Shown here: in pieces, positions 16,801 to 25,701 of the stretch
Layout: each line of letters starts with the position of its first letter
Position numbering within the stretch: position 1 is the first letter of the stretch
Translations under genes and position numbers: made by a program
Assembly: GCF_012928505.1 (NCBI RefSeq)
Contig: NZ_JABBJN010000053.1
Span: 1 to 40,487, forward strand
Length of the DNA: 40,487 bases
DNA from: Achromobacter sp. Bel
GTDB taxonomy: Bacteria > Pseudomonadota > Gammaproteobacteria > Burkholderiales > Burkholderiaceae_B
Direction of reading: 5' to 3'
Notes under the pieces: generated by a model
What the model was told of the DNA's origin: nothing
Databases searched by the model: none
Seen by the model: the letters and a program-made list of their open reading frames with translations, nothing else

Positions 16801-19601
16801 ACTACGAAGTCAGCATCCTGCCGGCCGACGTGGTCGTGACCAGCGACGCCGACGCGCAGGAAGTCGAGCAGGCCGGCCTGACGGCCCGCATCGCCGAACC
16901 CGCCGCGACGTATGGCGAAGCCAACGGCGCGGGCGAAGGCACCCCGCTGCAGTCCGTGATGCGCGCGCGCCGTCAGGGCAACATGGCGATCGAGATCCGC
17001 AACGCGCGCGAACACAACCTGAAGAACATCAGCGTCGAGATCCCGCACGACAAATTCACCGTGATCACCGGCGTGTCCGGCTCGGGCAAGTCCACGCTGG
17101 CCTTCGACATCCTGTTCAATGAAGGCCAGCGCCGCTACCTGGAATCGCTGAACGCCTACGCGCGCGCCATCGTGCAGCCGGCCGGCAAGCCGGACGTGGA
17201 CGCCATCTTCGGCATCCCGCCCACCGTCGCCATCGAACAGCGCACCAGCCGCGGGGGCCGCAAGTCCACCGTGGCCACGATGACGGAAATCCACCATTTC
17301 CTGCGCCTGCTCTATGTGAAGCTGGGCACCCAGTACTGCCCGGACTGCAATGTGGCGGTCGAACCGCAGAACACGGACCAGATCGTGGCCCGTCTGCTGC
17401 GCGACCACAAGGGCGAGCACATCGGCCTGCTATCCCCGCTGGTCACGGCACGCAAGGGCTACTACACGGACCTGGCCAAGTGGGCCGGTTCCAAGGGCCA
17501 TACGCATCTGCGCGTGGACGGCGAATTCATCCCCGTGGCGCCATGGCCGCGCCTGGACCGCTATAAGGAACACACCATCGAACTGCCCGTGGCGGACGTG
17601 GTGGTGGACCCCGCCAACGAGGCCGACCTGCGCGCCGCCGTCAAGAGCGCGCTGGAAAACGGCCAGGGCGTGATGTCGGTCGTCTGGCCGGTGAACAAGC
17701 TGCACGGAGCGCTGAACAGCGAACTGCAACAGCAGCACTTCTCGGTCAAGCGCGCCTGCCCGTCTTGCGGCACCAGCTTCCCCGAACCCGATCCGCGCCT
17801 GTTCTCGTACAACTCCAAGCACGGCTGGTGCACGGGGTGCTTCGGCACTGGCCTGCAATTGCAAGGCTTCGACGAAGAGCAGACCGGCGAGGAAACCGCC
17901 TGGAACGCCTGGTATGAAGGCGAGGCCCGTGCGTGCACGCAGTGCGACGGGCAGCGCCTGAACCGTGTGGCGCGCGCCGTGCGCTGGCGCGACAAGTCGA
18001 TCGCGGAACTGGCATCGCTGCCGGTATCGGACGCGCACACCTTCTTCACGGGACTGGTGGCGCGCGGCCGCGAAGGCGAGATCGCCCGCGACATCCTGAC
18101 CGAAATCCGCGGCCGGCTGAATTTCATGCAGGAAGTGGGCCTGAACTACCTGGCGCTGGATCGCGCCGCGCCGACGTTGTCCGGCGGCGAAGCGCAGCGC
18201 ATCCGGCTGGCCGCGCAGTTGGGTTCCAACCTGCAGGGCGTCTGCTACGTGCTGGACGAGCCCACCATCGGCTTGCACCCGCGCGACAACCGCATCCTGC
18301 TGAACGCGCTGGCACGCCTCGAAGAAAACGGCAACACGCTGGTGGTGGTGGAACATGACGAAGACACGATCCGCCGCGCCTCGCACGTGATCGACATCGG
18401 GCCGGGCGCGGGCATCCGCGGCGGCCGCGTCGTGGCGGAAGGTTCCGTGCAGGATTTGATGGACGCGCCGGAATCCATCACCGGACGTTATCTGAAAACG
18501 CCGCTGCAGCACCCGCTGCAAGGCCGTCGGCCGGTTGAAGCCGACACGCCGATGATCGAGATCCGCGGCGCGCGCCTGCACAATCTGCGCAGCGTGGATG
18601 CCAAGATTCCGGTGGGCCGCCTGAGTGTCGTGACCGGCGTATCGGGTTCCGGCAAGTCGACGCTAGCGCGCGAGGTGCTGCTGGACAACCTGAGCCAGGC
18701 CGTCTCGCAAGGCAAGTCTCCGGGCTGGGCGGGTTGCGAAAGCATCAAGGGCTGGGAAGCCATCGACCGCGTGCTGGAAGTGGACCAGACGCCCATCGGC
18801 AAGACGCCGCGCTCGTGCCCCGCCACCTATGTGGGTTTCTGGGACGACGTGCGCAAGCAGTTCGCCGATACCCGCGAAGCCCGCATGCGCGGCTGGACGG
18901 CGGCGCGCTTCTCGTTCAATACCGGCGACGGCCGCTGCCCGATCTGCGAAGGCCAGGGCATGCGCACCATCGAAATGAACTTCCTGCCGGACGTGAAGGT
19001 GCCGTGCGACGCCTGCAACGGCGCGCGCTTCAACAGCGACACACTCAGCGTGCAGATGCGCGGCAAGAACGCCGGCGAACTGCTGTCCATGGAAGTGGAC
19101 GACGCCATCGGCTACTTCGCGGCGCACCCGAAGATCCACCGACCGCTGCAATTGATGCAGGATGTGGGGCTGGGCTACCTGACGTTGGGCCAGCCGTCGC
19201 CCACCCTGTCGGGCGGCGAAGCGCAGCGCATCAAGCTGGTGACCGAGCTGTCCAAGGCGCGCCTGACCGACGGTCTGATCAAGACCGGCCGCGCTTCGCG
19301 CATCCCGCATACGCTGTACGTACTGGACGAACCCACCGTGGGCCTGTCGATGGCCGACGTGGAGAAACTGATCCATGTGCTGCATCGTCTGGTGGAAGCG
19401 GGCAACACCGTCGTCGTGATCGAGCACAATCTGGACGTCATCGCCGAAGCCGACTGGCTGCTGGACCTGGGCCCGGAAGGTGGCACGGGCGGCGGCAAGC
19501 TGGTGGGCGAAGGCTCGCCGGAACATGTGATGACCCTGGCAAGCCACTCCCACACCGGACGCGTCCTGACGGAATTCCTGGCGCAACAACAACAGCAGTA
19601 A
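13806..19601 (+). CDS. uvrA: Tandem double UvrA (covalent excinuclease A dimer)
   Basis: This 1931-residue protein is two complete UvrA-like units in one chain (about 1-985 and 1060-1931) joined by an acidic linker. UvrA scans DNA for damage as an ATP-driven dimer; here the dimer would be covalent. Four Walker A motifs (TGVSGSGKS, near residues 31, 686, 1086 and 1610) and four LSGGE signatures are intact. Each half keeps CxxC zinc modules, for example C275/C278/C299/C302, then CPTC/CPDC, CPSC/CTGC and CPIC/CDAC. Each half also keeps a region at the place of the UvrB-binding domain; in the first half this carries a Lys/Ala-rich insert. The ATG at 13806 fits the family N-terminus ([16 protein letters not shown]); an in-frame ATG at 13707 adds 33 unlike residues. 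A LexA box lies upstream. It is probably a class II UvrA paralogue beside a normal uvrA elsewhere. Confidence 0.93.
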   Translation: MSSQIRIVGARQNNLKNLDLTIATGELVVVTGVSGSGKSSLAFDTLYAEGQRRYVETFSPYARQFLDRMDKPQVDRIEGILPAIAIDQTNPVRSSRSTVGTMTELNDHLKLLFARGARLYCRGCGKVVRRDTPDSIYHSLAERAAVAGDPRLVVTFPIAVPANFTEDEVRGFLEQQGYTRVHAEETAVPRATAAAKGAKAAKGAKKGKAAKDAGEERRILHVIQDRFRFAGTERERVMEALDTALRMGAGHLAVYVMDAEGGDADIWKYSDRLHCADCNIEYTDPLPSSFSFNSPLGACESCRGFGRVIGIDFGLVIPDENKTLLEGAIKPWTTPSYKECQDELQKYAPRAGVPLGVPWKAMSEEHKRWVLYGTPDWKGGNDAWKHQWYGVQRFFDWLETKSYKMHVRVLLSKYRSYTPCPTCNGARLKPDALLWRLGTKEEADTVLPPEDGRYQRFMPVGANWTRDQLNHLGGLSIHDVMLLPIERVRRFFDELSFSGALDAATDLLMTEVRARLKFLCDVGLGYLTLDRQSRTLSGGEVQRINLTTALGTSLVNTLFVLDEPSIGLHPRDMHRVVEVMHRLRNAGNTLVVVEHDPQVMVAADRIIDIGPGPGERGGYIVFDGSPKQLRAADTLTGNYLGGRQRVEAPRPMPVAQNTPRLLLEGVNAHNLKNVSVELPLGRLVCVTGVSGSGKSTLVQDVLYPALLKQKGKPSEAPGAFDRLLGAEQIADVVMVDQTPIGKTARSNPASYVGAFDAIRKLFAQAPLARERAYTAGTFSFNGGDGRCPTCGGTGFEHVEMQFLSDVYLRCPDCDGKRFRPEVLEVRVEHLGKSASIDEVLAMTVSEALDFFKGLRDVQTGLAPLADVGLEYVRLGQPVPTLSGGEAQRLKLAGHLAEAARSGISTAKVAKKGSLFLFDEPTTGLHFDDVARLMRAFRKLLAAGHTLLVIEHNLDVIRAADWLIDLGPEGGDAGGLVLGVGTPQDLMDNPKSHTGAALRDYEVSILPADVVVTSDADAQEVEQAGLTARIAEPAATYGEANGAGEGTPLQSVMRARRQGNMAIEIRNAREHNLKNISVEIPHDKFTVITGVSGSGKSTLAFDILFNEGQRRYLESLNAYARAIVQPAGKPDVDAIFGIPPTVAIEQRTSRGGRKSTVATMTEIHHFLRLLYVKLGTQYCPDCNVAVEPQNTDQIVARLLRDHKGEHIGLLSPLVTARKGYYTDLAKWAGSKGHTHLRVDGEFIPVAPWPRLDRYKEHTIELPVADVVVDPANEADLRAAVKSALENGQGVMSVVWPVNKLHGALNSELQQQHFSVKRACPSCGTSFPEPDPRLFSYNSKHGWCTGCFGTGLQLQGFDEEQTGEETAWNAWYEGEARACTQCDGQRLNRVARAVRWRDKSIAELASLPVSDAHTFFTGLVARGREGEIARDILTEIRGRLNFMQEVGLNYLALDRAAPTLSGGEAQRIRLAAQLGSNLQGVCYVLDEPTIGLHPRDNRILLNALARLEENGNTLVVVEHDEDTIRRASHVIDIGPGAGIRGGRVVAEGSVQDLMDAPESITGRYLKTPLQHPLQGRRPVEADTPMIEIRGARLHNLRSVDAKIPVGRLSVVTGVSGSGKSTLAREVLLDNLSQAVSQGKSPGWAGCESIKGWEAIDRVLEVDQTPIGKTPRSCPATYVGFWDDVRKQFADTREARMRGWTAARFSFNTGDGRCPICEGQGMRTIEMNFLPDVKVPCDACNGARFNSDTLSVQMRGKNAGELLSMEVDDAIGYFAAHPKIHRPLQLMQDVGLGYLTLGQPSPTLSGGEAQRIKLVTELSKARLTDGLIKTGRASRIPHTLYVLDEPTVGLSMADVEKLIHVLHRLVEAGNTVVVIEHNLDVIAEADWLLDLGPEGGTGGGKLVGEGSPEHVMTLASHSHTGRVLTEFLAQQQQQ

Positions 19602-19606
19602 CACGC

Positions 19607-20743
19607 ATGGATTGTCGTTTTGAAGACCGGCTGGCCGGTCGCGCGCTGCGGTTAGAGGGCTTTTGCTCGCGCATCGAAGCGCGTGCCGCGGCCGACATCG
19701 CCCCCGCGCTGGCAGCCATCGAGGCCGCACGGCGGCAGGGGCGATGGATCGCCCTGTTGCTGGATTACGAACTGGGCGAATGGCTGTTGCCCGAAGCCGC
19801 GCTGGCCGCGCCCGCCGGCCCCTGGACGCCGCCGCGCGACGACGGCCGCCCCCGCCTGACCGCGCTGGTGTTCGACCGCAAGAGGGACGAAGCCCCCTGG
19901 AACGCGCCGGACGCCGGCAGCGCGCCCGCCTCCATCAGCCTGCCCGCGCCTCGCATGACCGAAGCCGGCTTCGTGCGCCAGATCGAGGCCATCCGCGGCC
20001 TGATCAGCGACGGCGAGCTGTACCAGGTCAATTTCACGCAACCGCTCGACCTGCAATACCAGGGCGATCCGGCCACGCTCTACCGGCGCATCGCCGCCCG
20101 CAATCCGGTGGCCCACGGCGCGTTCATCCAGGACGGCGACCGCACGGTGCTGTCTTTTTCACCCGAGCTCTTTGTGCGGCGTGACGGTCCCCGGCTGACG
20201 ACCCGCCCGATGAAAGGCACCGCACCACGGCACCCCGATCCCGTCGAGGATGCGCGGCTGGGCCAGGAACTGCTGGCCAGCGAAAAAAACCGCGCCGAAA
20301 ACCTGATGATCGTGGACCTGCTGCGCAACGACCTGGGCCGGCTGGCCCAGCCCGGTTCGGTCAAAGTGGACGCGCTGTTCTCGCTGGAACGCTACCCCAC
20401 CGTCTGGACCATGACGTCCACCGTGTCGGCGCTGGCGCCGGACGCCACGCTGCAGGACGTGCTGACCGCCCTGTTCCCCTGCGGCTCCATCACCGGCGCC
20501 CCCAAGGTGGCCGCCATGCGCCGCATCCGCCAGATGGAGACCGCCCCGCGCGGCCTGTACTGCGGCAGTGTGGGATGGCTGGCGCCTGACGGCGATTTTT
20601 CGTTGAATGTGGCGATCCGCACCCTGGTGCTGGACCCAGCCGGCGGCGGCGTCTACAGCGTGGGCGGCGGTATCGTGCACGACTCGGATCCTGCGGAGGA
20701 ATGGCAGGAATGCCACTGGAAGGCCCGCATCCTGCGCGCCTGA
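19607..20743 (+). CDS. pabB: Aminodeoxychorismate synthase component I
   Basis: This 378-residue chorismate-binding enzyme makes 4-amino-4-deoxychorismate for folate, using ammonia from a glutamine amidotransferase (PabA, not in this window). Family motifs are GELYQVNFTQ, the active-site PMKGT with the PabB-specific Lys (K203, where anthranilate synthases have Ala), ENLMIVDLLRNDLGR, and GSITGAPKVAAM. The N-terminus is somewhat shortened compared with stand-alone PabB. The ATG lies 5 bp after the uvrA stop with no good ribosome site, so it may depend on read-through translation. pabC follows 100 bp downstream, supporting the assignment. Confidence 0.93.
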   Translation: MDCRFEDRLAGRALRLEGFCSRIEARAAADIAPALAAIEAARRQGRWIALLLDYELGEWLLPEAALAAPAGPWTPPRDDGRPRLTALVFDRKRDEAPWNAPDAGSAPASISLPAPRMTEAGFVRQIEAIRGLISDGELYQVNFTQPLDLQYQGDPATLYRRIAARNPVAHGAFIQDGDRTVLSFSPELFVRRDGPRLTTRPMKGTAPRHPDPVEDARLGQELLASEKNRAENLMIVDLLRNDLGRLAQPGSVKVDALFSLERYPTVWTMTSTVSALAPDATLQDVLTALFPCGSITGAPKVAAMRRIRQMETAPRGLYCGSVGWLAPDGDFSLNVAIRTLVLDPAGGGVYSVGGGIVHDSDPAEEWQECHWKARILRA

Positions 20744-20843
20744 CGGTGTCCCCATCCCACAGGCCACGCCGGTGCTGGATACAACTGCGGCAGCGGTAGT
20801 AGCATAGAGCGCGGCTCCGACCGCCATTTCCCAGGAGAGTCCC

Positions 20844-21476
20844 ATGCAACCCGAATTGATCGAGACCATCCTGGTCGATGCCGAACAACGCGTGCCCCTG
20901 CTGGCCCGCCACCTGCAACGCCTGGAGGCGTCGTGCAAGGCGCTGGGCTACGCCTGGGGCGGCCGCGCGGTGGAAGGCGACATCATGATCGCCGCGATGG
21001 GTCTGGTTACCCCCGGGCCGCACCGCCTGCGCCTGCTGGTGGCCCGGGACGGCTCCCGCCATATCCAGACCGCCCGGCTGCCGCCACTGCCCTCCGTCCA
21101 GGAAGTCATGCTGGCGCCCGAGGCGCTGCGCTCCTCGGAACCGCTGCTGCGCTACAAGACCACGCACCGCCCCTGGTACACCAAGACGATCGAATGGCTG
21201 CCCGCGCATCCGCATATCTTTGACCTGCTCTACCTGAACGAGCGCGGTGAACTGTGCGAGGGCAGCCGCAGCAACGTGTACTTGCGCGTGAACGGCCATT
21301 GGCTCACCCCGCCGGTGGACAGCGGTTGCCTGCCCGGCGTGCAGCGCGGCGAGCTGTTGGACACCGGCAACGTCCAGGAACGCGTGCTGACCCTGGCCGA
21401 TCTGCACGCCGCCGACGAAATCCGCCTGTCCAACGCCCTGCGGGGCTGGTTCACGGTCACGCTGCGGGAAACCTGA
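20844..21476 (+). CDS. pabC: 4-amino-4-deoxychorismate lyase (aminotransferase class IV)
   Basis: This 210-residue fold-type IV PLP enzyme is shorter than the typical roughly 270 because the N-terminal part is reduced. The PLP Lys is in RYKTTHR (K105), the PLP-anchoring segment is LCEGSRSNVYL, and SNALRG closes the site near the C-terminus. The start has a strong CAGGAG 7 bases upstream. It should convert aminodeoxychorismate, the PabB product, to p-aminobenzoate and pyruvate. The direct pairing with pabB argues for PabC rather than a branched-chain aminotransferase. Short PabC forms next to PabB are common in betaproteobacteria. Confidence 0.9.
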   Translation: MQPELIETILVDAEQRVPLLARHLQRLEASCKALGYAWGGRAVEGDIMIAAMGLVTPGPHRLRLLVARDGSRHIQTARLPPLPSVQEVMLAPEALRSSEPLLRYKTTHRPWYTKTIEWLPAHPHIFDLLYLNERGELCEGSRSNVYLRVNGHWLTPPVDSGCLPGVQRGELLDTGNVQERVLTLADLHAADEIRLSNALRGWFTVTLRET

Positions 21477-21548
21477 TCCCCCCGCCACGCGGCGCCTGCC
21501 TGCGTTGCATCCCTGCGCTGTCCGTCCAGGTCCGGTTCCGGCCCCGCC

Positions 21549-22451
21549 TCAGTCCGCGAACTCGTCCACCACCACTTGCCGCAACCACTGGTTGGCCGGT
21601 TCGCGGTGGCTGCGGGCGTGCCAGAACACGTTGATGACGGATTCCGGGATCTTCACCGGACAGGGCGCCGTCGCCAGCCCGAAAGGCTGGCAGGCGCAGT
21701 CGGCAAAGCGCCGCGGCACCACCGCGATCATGTCAGTGGCGGCCAGCACAGGCCCCACCGCCATGAAATGCGGCACCGTCAGCCGCAGGCGGCGGCGGAT
21801 GCCGGCTTGCTCGATCACGTCGTCCACCACCCCGTGGCCCGTCCCTTCGGACACGATGGCCACATGCTCGGCCGCGCGGAACTGCCTGGCCGACACGCCT
21901 GAGCGCGCCAGCGGGTGGTCGCGCCGGAAGATGCACACATAAGGCTGGCTGAACAGCTTGCGCTGGAAAAAGCCGCCTTTCAGGCCCGGCAGGAAACCCA
22001 TGGCCAGGTCGATGCGGCCGCGCTCCATCTCGTCCTTCACGTCAAGGGACGTGGTGCGCACGGTCCGGATCGTGACGCCGGGCGCCGTGCCGTCCAGCGC
22101 CCGCATCAAGCGGGGCAGGAAATAGGTTTCACCCACGTCGTTCACGCCGATCACGAAGGCCCGCTCGCTGTCTGCCGGATCGAAGCGCGCCCGCGCGCTC
22201 AACGTGACATGCAGCGCGCCCAGCGCGTCGGCGATGGGCTGGGCCAGCGATTCCGCGTAGGGCGTCGGCACCATGCCGCGCGACGTGCGCAGGAACAATT
22301 CGTCGCCCAGCAGCTTGCGTAACCGGCCCAGCGCGTTGCTGACGCCCGGTTGTGAAATGCCCAGGCTTTGCGCCACGGCGGACACCCGGCGGTGCTTCTG
22401 CAGTTCATTGAAAACGACCAGCAGATTCAGGTCCACGTCTTTCAGGTTCAT
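21549..22451 (-). CDS. LysR family regulator, NahR/NagR-like
   Basis: This 300-residue regulator closely resembles NahR/NagR, the salicylate-responsive activators. It starts MNLKDVDLNLLVVFNELQKH, has the HTH segment VAQSLGISQPGVSNALGRLR, and ends with the family's VINVFWHARSHREPANQWLRQ. The ATG at 22451 has GGAG upstream; an upstream in-frame start would only add a tail not found in the family. It is divergent from the salicylate 5-hydroxylase-type genes and most likely activates them with salicylate or a related hydroxybenzoate as effector. The effector is inferred from the family. Confidence 0.93.
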   Translation of the reverse strand: MNLKDVDLNLLVVFNELQKHRRVSAVAQSLGISQPGVSNALGRLRKLLGDELFLRTSRGMVPTPYAESLAQPIADALGALHVTLSARARFDPADSERAFVIGVNDVGETYFLPRLMRALDGTAPGVTIRTVRTTSLDVKDEMERGRIDLAMGFLPGLKGGFFQRKLFSQPYVCIFRRDHPLARSGVSARQFRAAEHVAIVSEGTGHGVVDDVIEQAGIRRRLRLTVPHFMAVGPVLAATDMIAVVPRRFADCACQPFGLATAPCPVKIPESVINVFWHARSHREPANQWLRQVVVDEFAD

Positions 22452-22462
22452 GCGCTTGTCTC

Positions 22463-22495
22463 CACCAATATTGATTTTGGTGATTAGCCTTATCA
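22463..22495. promoter_or_regulatory. Candidate LysR operator in the divergent regulator-oxygenase gap
   Basis: Two dyads lie next to each other. CACCAATATTGATTTTGGTG (22463-22482) has 6-bp arms and an 8-bp spacer. TGATTAGCCTTATCA (22481-22495) is a near-perfect 15-bp palindrome. The second has the T-N11-A-like symmetry of LysR boxes, and its TGAT half recalls known NahR sites. Both sit 12-44 bp from the regulator start. Confidence 0.5.
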
Positions 22496-22612
22496 AGCAG
22501 ATTCTATTTATTTATTCCACCGCGTGCCCGATGATGAGGCGACAACTGCCCGCGCCGATGCCGCGCCGGCCCTGCCCGCCCCAAGCGGGCCAGACGGAAA
22601 TGGAGACAAACC

Positions 22613-22666
22613 ATGCAACCCGCCACGCCCTGTCGTTCGGGCGGCCAAGCACGAGGCCGCCCATGA
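22613..22666 (+). CDS. Possible 17-codon upstream ORF of the oxygenase gene
   Basis: An ATG at 22613 has a good ribosome site (GGAGAC, 5 bases upstream) and is followed by 16 more sense codons (MQPATPCRSGGQARGRP). It ends in a TGA that overlaps the ATG of the large subunit gene (ATGA at 22663-22666). It may be a leader peptide or serve translational coupling. It could also be chance, since the composition is ordinary GC-rich sequence. Confidence 0.4.
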   Translation: MQPATPCRSGGQARGRP

Positions 22667-23922
22667 ACGCCCCCGAACAGCCGCTTGCCTTCGTCCCGCC
22701 CTGGCAAGGCGACGGCTCCCACCGCATCCCTTTCGGCGTCTACACCGATGCCGCTCTGCACCAACGCGAGCTGGAACGCTTCTTCTATCGCGCGCACTGG
22801 AGCTACGTGGGCCTGGAGGCCGAAATCCCCAATCCGGGCGACTTCAAGCGCACTGCGGTGGGGGAAAGGTCCGTCATCCTGCTGCGCGACAACGATGGCC
22901 AGGTGCGCGTGGTGGAAAACGTCTGCGCCCACCGCGGCGTGCAGTTCTGCCGCGAACGGTCCGGCAACCGCAGCGAATTCGTGTGCCCCTATCACCAATG
23001 GAACTACGACCTGCAAGGCAACCTGATCGGCGTGCCTTTCCGGCGCGGCGTGAAGCAGGATGGCAAGGTGAACGGCGGCATGCCGCCAGATTTCAAGCCG
23101 GAAGAGCACAGCCTGACCAAGCTGACCGTGGCGTGCCGCAACGGCGTAGTGTTCGCCTCGTTCGACCCGGGCGTGGAGCCGCTGGAAGACTACCTGGGTC
23201 CGGACATCCTGCACTACTTCGACCGTGTCTTCGACGGCCGCGAACTGGTGATCCACGGCTACAGCCGCCAGCGCATCCCCGGCAACTGGAAGCTGATGCA
23301 GGAGAACATCAAGGACCCCTATCACCCGGGCCTCTTGCACACCTGGTTCGTCACTTTCGGCTTGTGGCGCGCGGACAACCGGTCGGAACTGAAGATGGAC
23401 CAGCACTTTCGCCACGCCGCCATGATTTCCACTCGCGGCCAGGGCGGCAAAGGCAGCGTCACCAGCGGGGTGTCCAGCTTCAAGGAACAGATGTCGCTGA
23501 ACGATGACCGCTTCCTCGACATCGTCCAGGAGCCCTGGTGGAACGGCCCCACCGCCGTGCTCATGACACTGTTCCCCAGCGTCATCATCCAGCAGCAGGT
23601 GAATTCGCTGTCCACCCGCCACATCCAGCCCGTGGGCCATGACGCCTTCGACTTCGTCTGGACCCACTTCGGCTTTGCCGACGACACGCCCGAGATGACG
23701 CGCCGGCGCCTGCGCCAGGCCAACCTGTTCGGCCCGGCCGGCTTCGTGTCGGCGGACGACGGCGAAGTCATCGAATTCTCGCAAGCGGGTTTTCAACAGA
23801 AGCCGTGGCACCGCAGCGTGGCGGAACTGGGCGGCAAGACCGCCGAGAACACCGACCACATGGTGACCGAAACGCTGATCCGCGGCATGTACGCGTATTG
23901 GCGCCGCGTGATGGAGGCATGA
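22663..23922 (+). CDS. nagG: Rieske oxygenase large subunit, salicylate 5-hydroxylase type
   Basis: This 419-residue oxygenase alpha subunit holds a Rieske [2Fe-2S] centre (C88, H90, C108, H111) and the mononuclear iron site NIKDPYHPGLLH (D218, H221, H226). Length and sequence style match NagG, the large subunit of salicylate 5-hydroxylase. Shared segments I recognise include LEAEIPNPGDFKRT, FRRGVKQDGKVNGGMP and WTHFGF. NagG hydroxylates salicylate to gentisate using electrons from a ferredoxin. The start has GAGG 6 bases upstream; an in-frame ATG at 22600 would add 21 residues unlike the family. Small subunit and ferredoxin genes follow. Related substituted salicylates are possible substrates. 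Confidence 0.92.
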   Translation: MNAPEQPLAFVPPWQGDGSHRIPFGVYTDAALHQRELERFFYRAHWSYVGLEAEIPNPGDFKRTAVGERSVILLRDNDGQVRVVENVCAHRGVQFCRERSGNRSEFVCPYHQWNYDLQGNLIGVPFRRGVKQDGKVNGGMPPDFKPEEHSLTKLTVACRNGVVFASFDPGVEPLEDYLGPDILHYFDRVFDGRELVIHGYSRQRIPGNWKLMQENIKDPYHPGLLHTWFVTFGLWRADNRSELKMDQHFRHAAMISTRGQGGKGSVTSGVSSFKEQMSLNDDRFLDIVQEPWWNGPTAVLMTLFPSVIIQQQVNSLSTRHIQPVGHDAFDFVWTHFGFADDTPEMTRRRLRQANLFGPAGFVSADDGEVIEFSQAGFQQKPWHRSVAELGGKTAENTDHMVTETLIRGMYAYWRRVMEA

Positions 23923-23924
23923 CG

Positions 23925-24398
23925 ATGCTGGACTTTCCGCTCTACTACCAGCTGACCCGCCTGTACGCCGACTACGCCGCCGCGCTGGACGCCGAGGAAT
24001 GGGAGAAATGGCCGGACTTTTTCCTGGAAGACTGCACCTACAAGGTGCTGCCCCGCGAAAACCATGAGCGCGGCTATCCGCTGGCGACCATGGCGTTCGA
24101 AAGCCGCGGCATGCTGAAGGACCGCATCTACGGCGCCACCGACACGATCTTCCACGACCCGTACTACCAGCGCCACGTGGTGGGCGCGCCGCGCGTGCTG
24201 GCGGTGGACGGCGACCGCATCGAATCCGAGGCCAGCTACGCGGTGTTCCGCACCAAGCCCAGCCAGCTGACCACGGTTTTCAACGTGGGGCGCTACCTGG
24301 ACGTGGTGCGCCAGACGCCCGACGGCCTGAAATTCGAATCGCGGCTGTGCATTTTCGATAGCGAACTGATCCCCAATTCGCTCATCTATCCCATCTGA
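23925..24398 (+). CDS. nagH: Rieske oxygenase small subunit, salicylate 5-hydroxylase type
   Basis: This 157-residue beta subunit has the SnoaL/NTF2-like cone fold of ring-hydroxylating oxygenases, with family segments [36 protein letters not shown] and the C-terminal IPNSLIYPI seen in NagH. It is structural and shapes the hexamer with the large subunit. The ATG at 23925 is 7 bases after GGAGG. The ATG at 23919, which overlaps the large subunit stop as ATGA, is only one base from it and would add Met-Thr. Tight coupling to the large subunit is clear either way. Confidence 0.9.
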   Translation: MLDFPLYYQLTRLYADYAAALDAEEWEKWPDFFLEDCTYKVLPRENHERGYPLATMAFESRGMLKDRIYGATDTIFHDPYYQRHVVGAPRVLAVDGDRIESEASYAVFRTKPSQLTTVFNVGRYLDVVRQTPDGLKFESRLCIFDSELIPNSLIYPI

Positions 24399-24412
24399 CC
24401 AGGACAATCGCT

Positions 24413-24724
24413 ATGAGTACGCAATGGATCAAGGCCATCGCCCGGGCCGATGTGCCGGACGAAGACGTCATCGCCGTGCAGGCGGGCGGCCGCGAGATCG
24501 CCTTGTACGGCGTCGACGGCGAGGTCTACGCCACCTCCAATCTCTGTACGCACGGCAATGCCCGCCTGTGCGACGGTTTCCTGGAAGGCCACGAGATCGA
24601 GTGCCCGTTGCACCAGGGCCGCTTCGACGTGCGCGACGGCCGGGCGTTGTGTTCCCCCTTGCGGGAAAACGTGGCGACCTACCCCGTCAGGATCGAGGAC
24701 GGGATGGTGTTCGTGGCGCTATGA
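24413..24724 (+). CDS. nagAb: Rieske-type ferredoxin of the oxygenase system
   Basis: This 103-residue soluble Rieske ferredoxin has cluster ligands C45-x-H47 and C64-x2-H67 in [10 protein letters not shown] and [10 protein letters not shown]. It should pass electrons to the oxygenase encoded just upstream, 14 bp away, as NagAb does for NagGH. No ferredoxin-NAD(P)H reductase gene (NagAa-like) is found next to it or anywhere in the window, so the reductase must be supplied from elsewhere. The next gene is convergent. Confidence 0.92.
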   Translation: MSTQWIKAIARADVPDEDVIAVQAGGREIALYGVDGEVYATSNLCTHGNARLCDGFLEGHEIECPLHQGRFDVRDGRALCSPLRENVATYPVRIEDGMVFVAL

Positions 24725-24784
24725 GGCAAAGGCCATACGGCCCAATGGCGACCGGTACGCCGTGACGCGCCCACCGGCAGGCGT

Positions 24785-25624
24785 TCAGATCGCCAGCCGC
24801 AGCGCCTCGTTGGCGGCCGCCATGCCCATGGCGGCTGTCACGGTTACAACCGAACCGTAGCCCGCGCACGACAGGCCTTGCGGCGCGATGTTCTGGCCCG
24901 AGGCGCCCAGATCGTCCTCGCCCTCGACGGGGCGGGTCCAGGCGTCAGGCAGGATGGCGGGCTGGTCGAACCACAGCGCGTGGATACCCATCTTGGGCAC
25001 GCGCTTGAGCGCCTTGCCGTTCTGGTCGGAAGCACGCGGAAAGCCATGCTCGCGGCGCAGTTTGTTGCGCAGCTTGGCCAGCAAGGCGTCGTTCACCGCA
25101 GCCGACAAGTCCCCCGCCCGCAACGCCAGCGGATCCGTCTTGCCGCCTGCGCCCCCGCACAGCAGCATCGGCATGCCCAGCGCCCGGGCATGCAGGATCA
25201 TGGCAATCTTGGCCGTGGCCTGGTCGGTGCAGTCGATGATGACGGTATAAGGCCCGGGCAAGACCTCGGCGACGTTCTCCGGCGACACGAAATCATCCAC
25301 CCGCGTGATCCGGCATTCCGGATTGATCGCCAGCACCCGCTCGGCCATGGCATCCACCTTGGATTGGCCCAGCGTGGACGACAGCGCATGGATCTGCCGA
25401 TTGACGTTGGATTCGGCGATGTGGTCCAGGTCAATGAGCGTCAATGCGCCGACCCCGCAGCGCGCCAGGGCCTCGACGGTCCAGGAACCGACGCCCCCCA
25501 GGCCGGCGACCGCGACGTGGGCGTTTTGCAGACGCGCGGGAGCTTGTGGGCCATAGAGACGGGACAGGCCGCCGAAACGGCGGTCCAGGTCGGCGGGGGG
25601 GATCGGGGGATCGGGGGAGTTCAT
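24785..25624 (-). CDS. tcdA: tRNA threonylcarbamoyladenosine dehydratase
   Basis: This 279-residue ThiF/E1-like enzyme makes the cyclic form of t6A (ct6A) at position 37 of ANN-decoding tRNAs using ATP. It has the nucleotide-binding GLGGVGS motif (41-47), the acidic TLIDLD, the adenylation-site N-x-x-R as SNVNRQIHAL, and C-terminal GSVVTVTAAMGMAAANEAL. The related E1-like enzymes ThiF/MoeB are about 250 residues and carry extra zinc Cys pairs that are absent here. A TATAAAAT element ends 7 bases before the ATG and no ribosome site is evident, so the mRNA might be leaderless. It lies 77 bp after the efflux operon on the same strand. Confidence 0.92.
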   Translation of the reverse strand: MNSPDPPIPPADLDRRFGGLSRLYGPQAPARLQNAHVAVAGLGGVGSWTVEALARCGVGALTLIDLDHIAESNVNRQIHALSSTLGQSKVDAMAERVLAINPECRITRVDDFVSPENVAEVLPGPYTVIIDCTDQATAKIAMILHARALGMPMLLCGGAGGKTDPLALRAGDLSAAVNDALLAKLRNKLRREHGFPRASDQNGKALKRVPKMGIHALWFDQPAILPDAWTRPVEGEDDLGASGQNIAPQGLSCAGYGSVVTVTAAMGMAAANEALRLAI

Positions 25625-25701
25625 GCGGGTATTTTATAGGGCGGCGCGTTGTGGGTGTTTGAGCGCCGGCGTTGTGCTTCGTAGGTCGCCCATCGTCGCT
25701 A

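Noticed and set aside
15477..17420. Long open frame (about 647 codons) on the minus strand opposite uvrA
   Set aside because: It is an antisense shadow of GC-rich codons. The plus strand carries clear UvrA motifs throughout, and the minus product is low-complexity His/Gln/Arg/Ala-rich with no recognisable domain.
22273..22662. Extended N-terminus for the oxygenase large subunit
   Set aside because: The added residues overlap the divergent regulator and its control region and do not match NagG-like proteins. GAGG before 22663 supports the shorter start.
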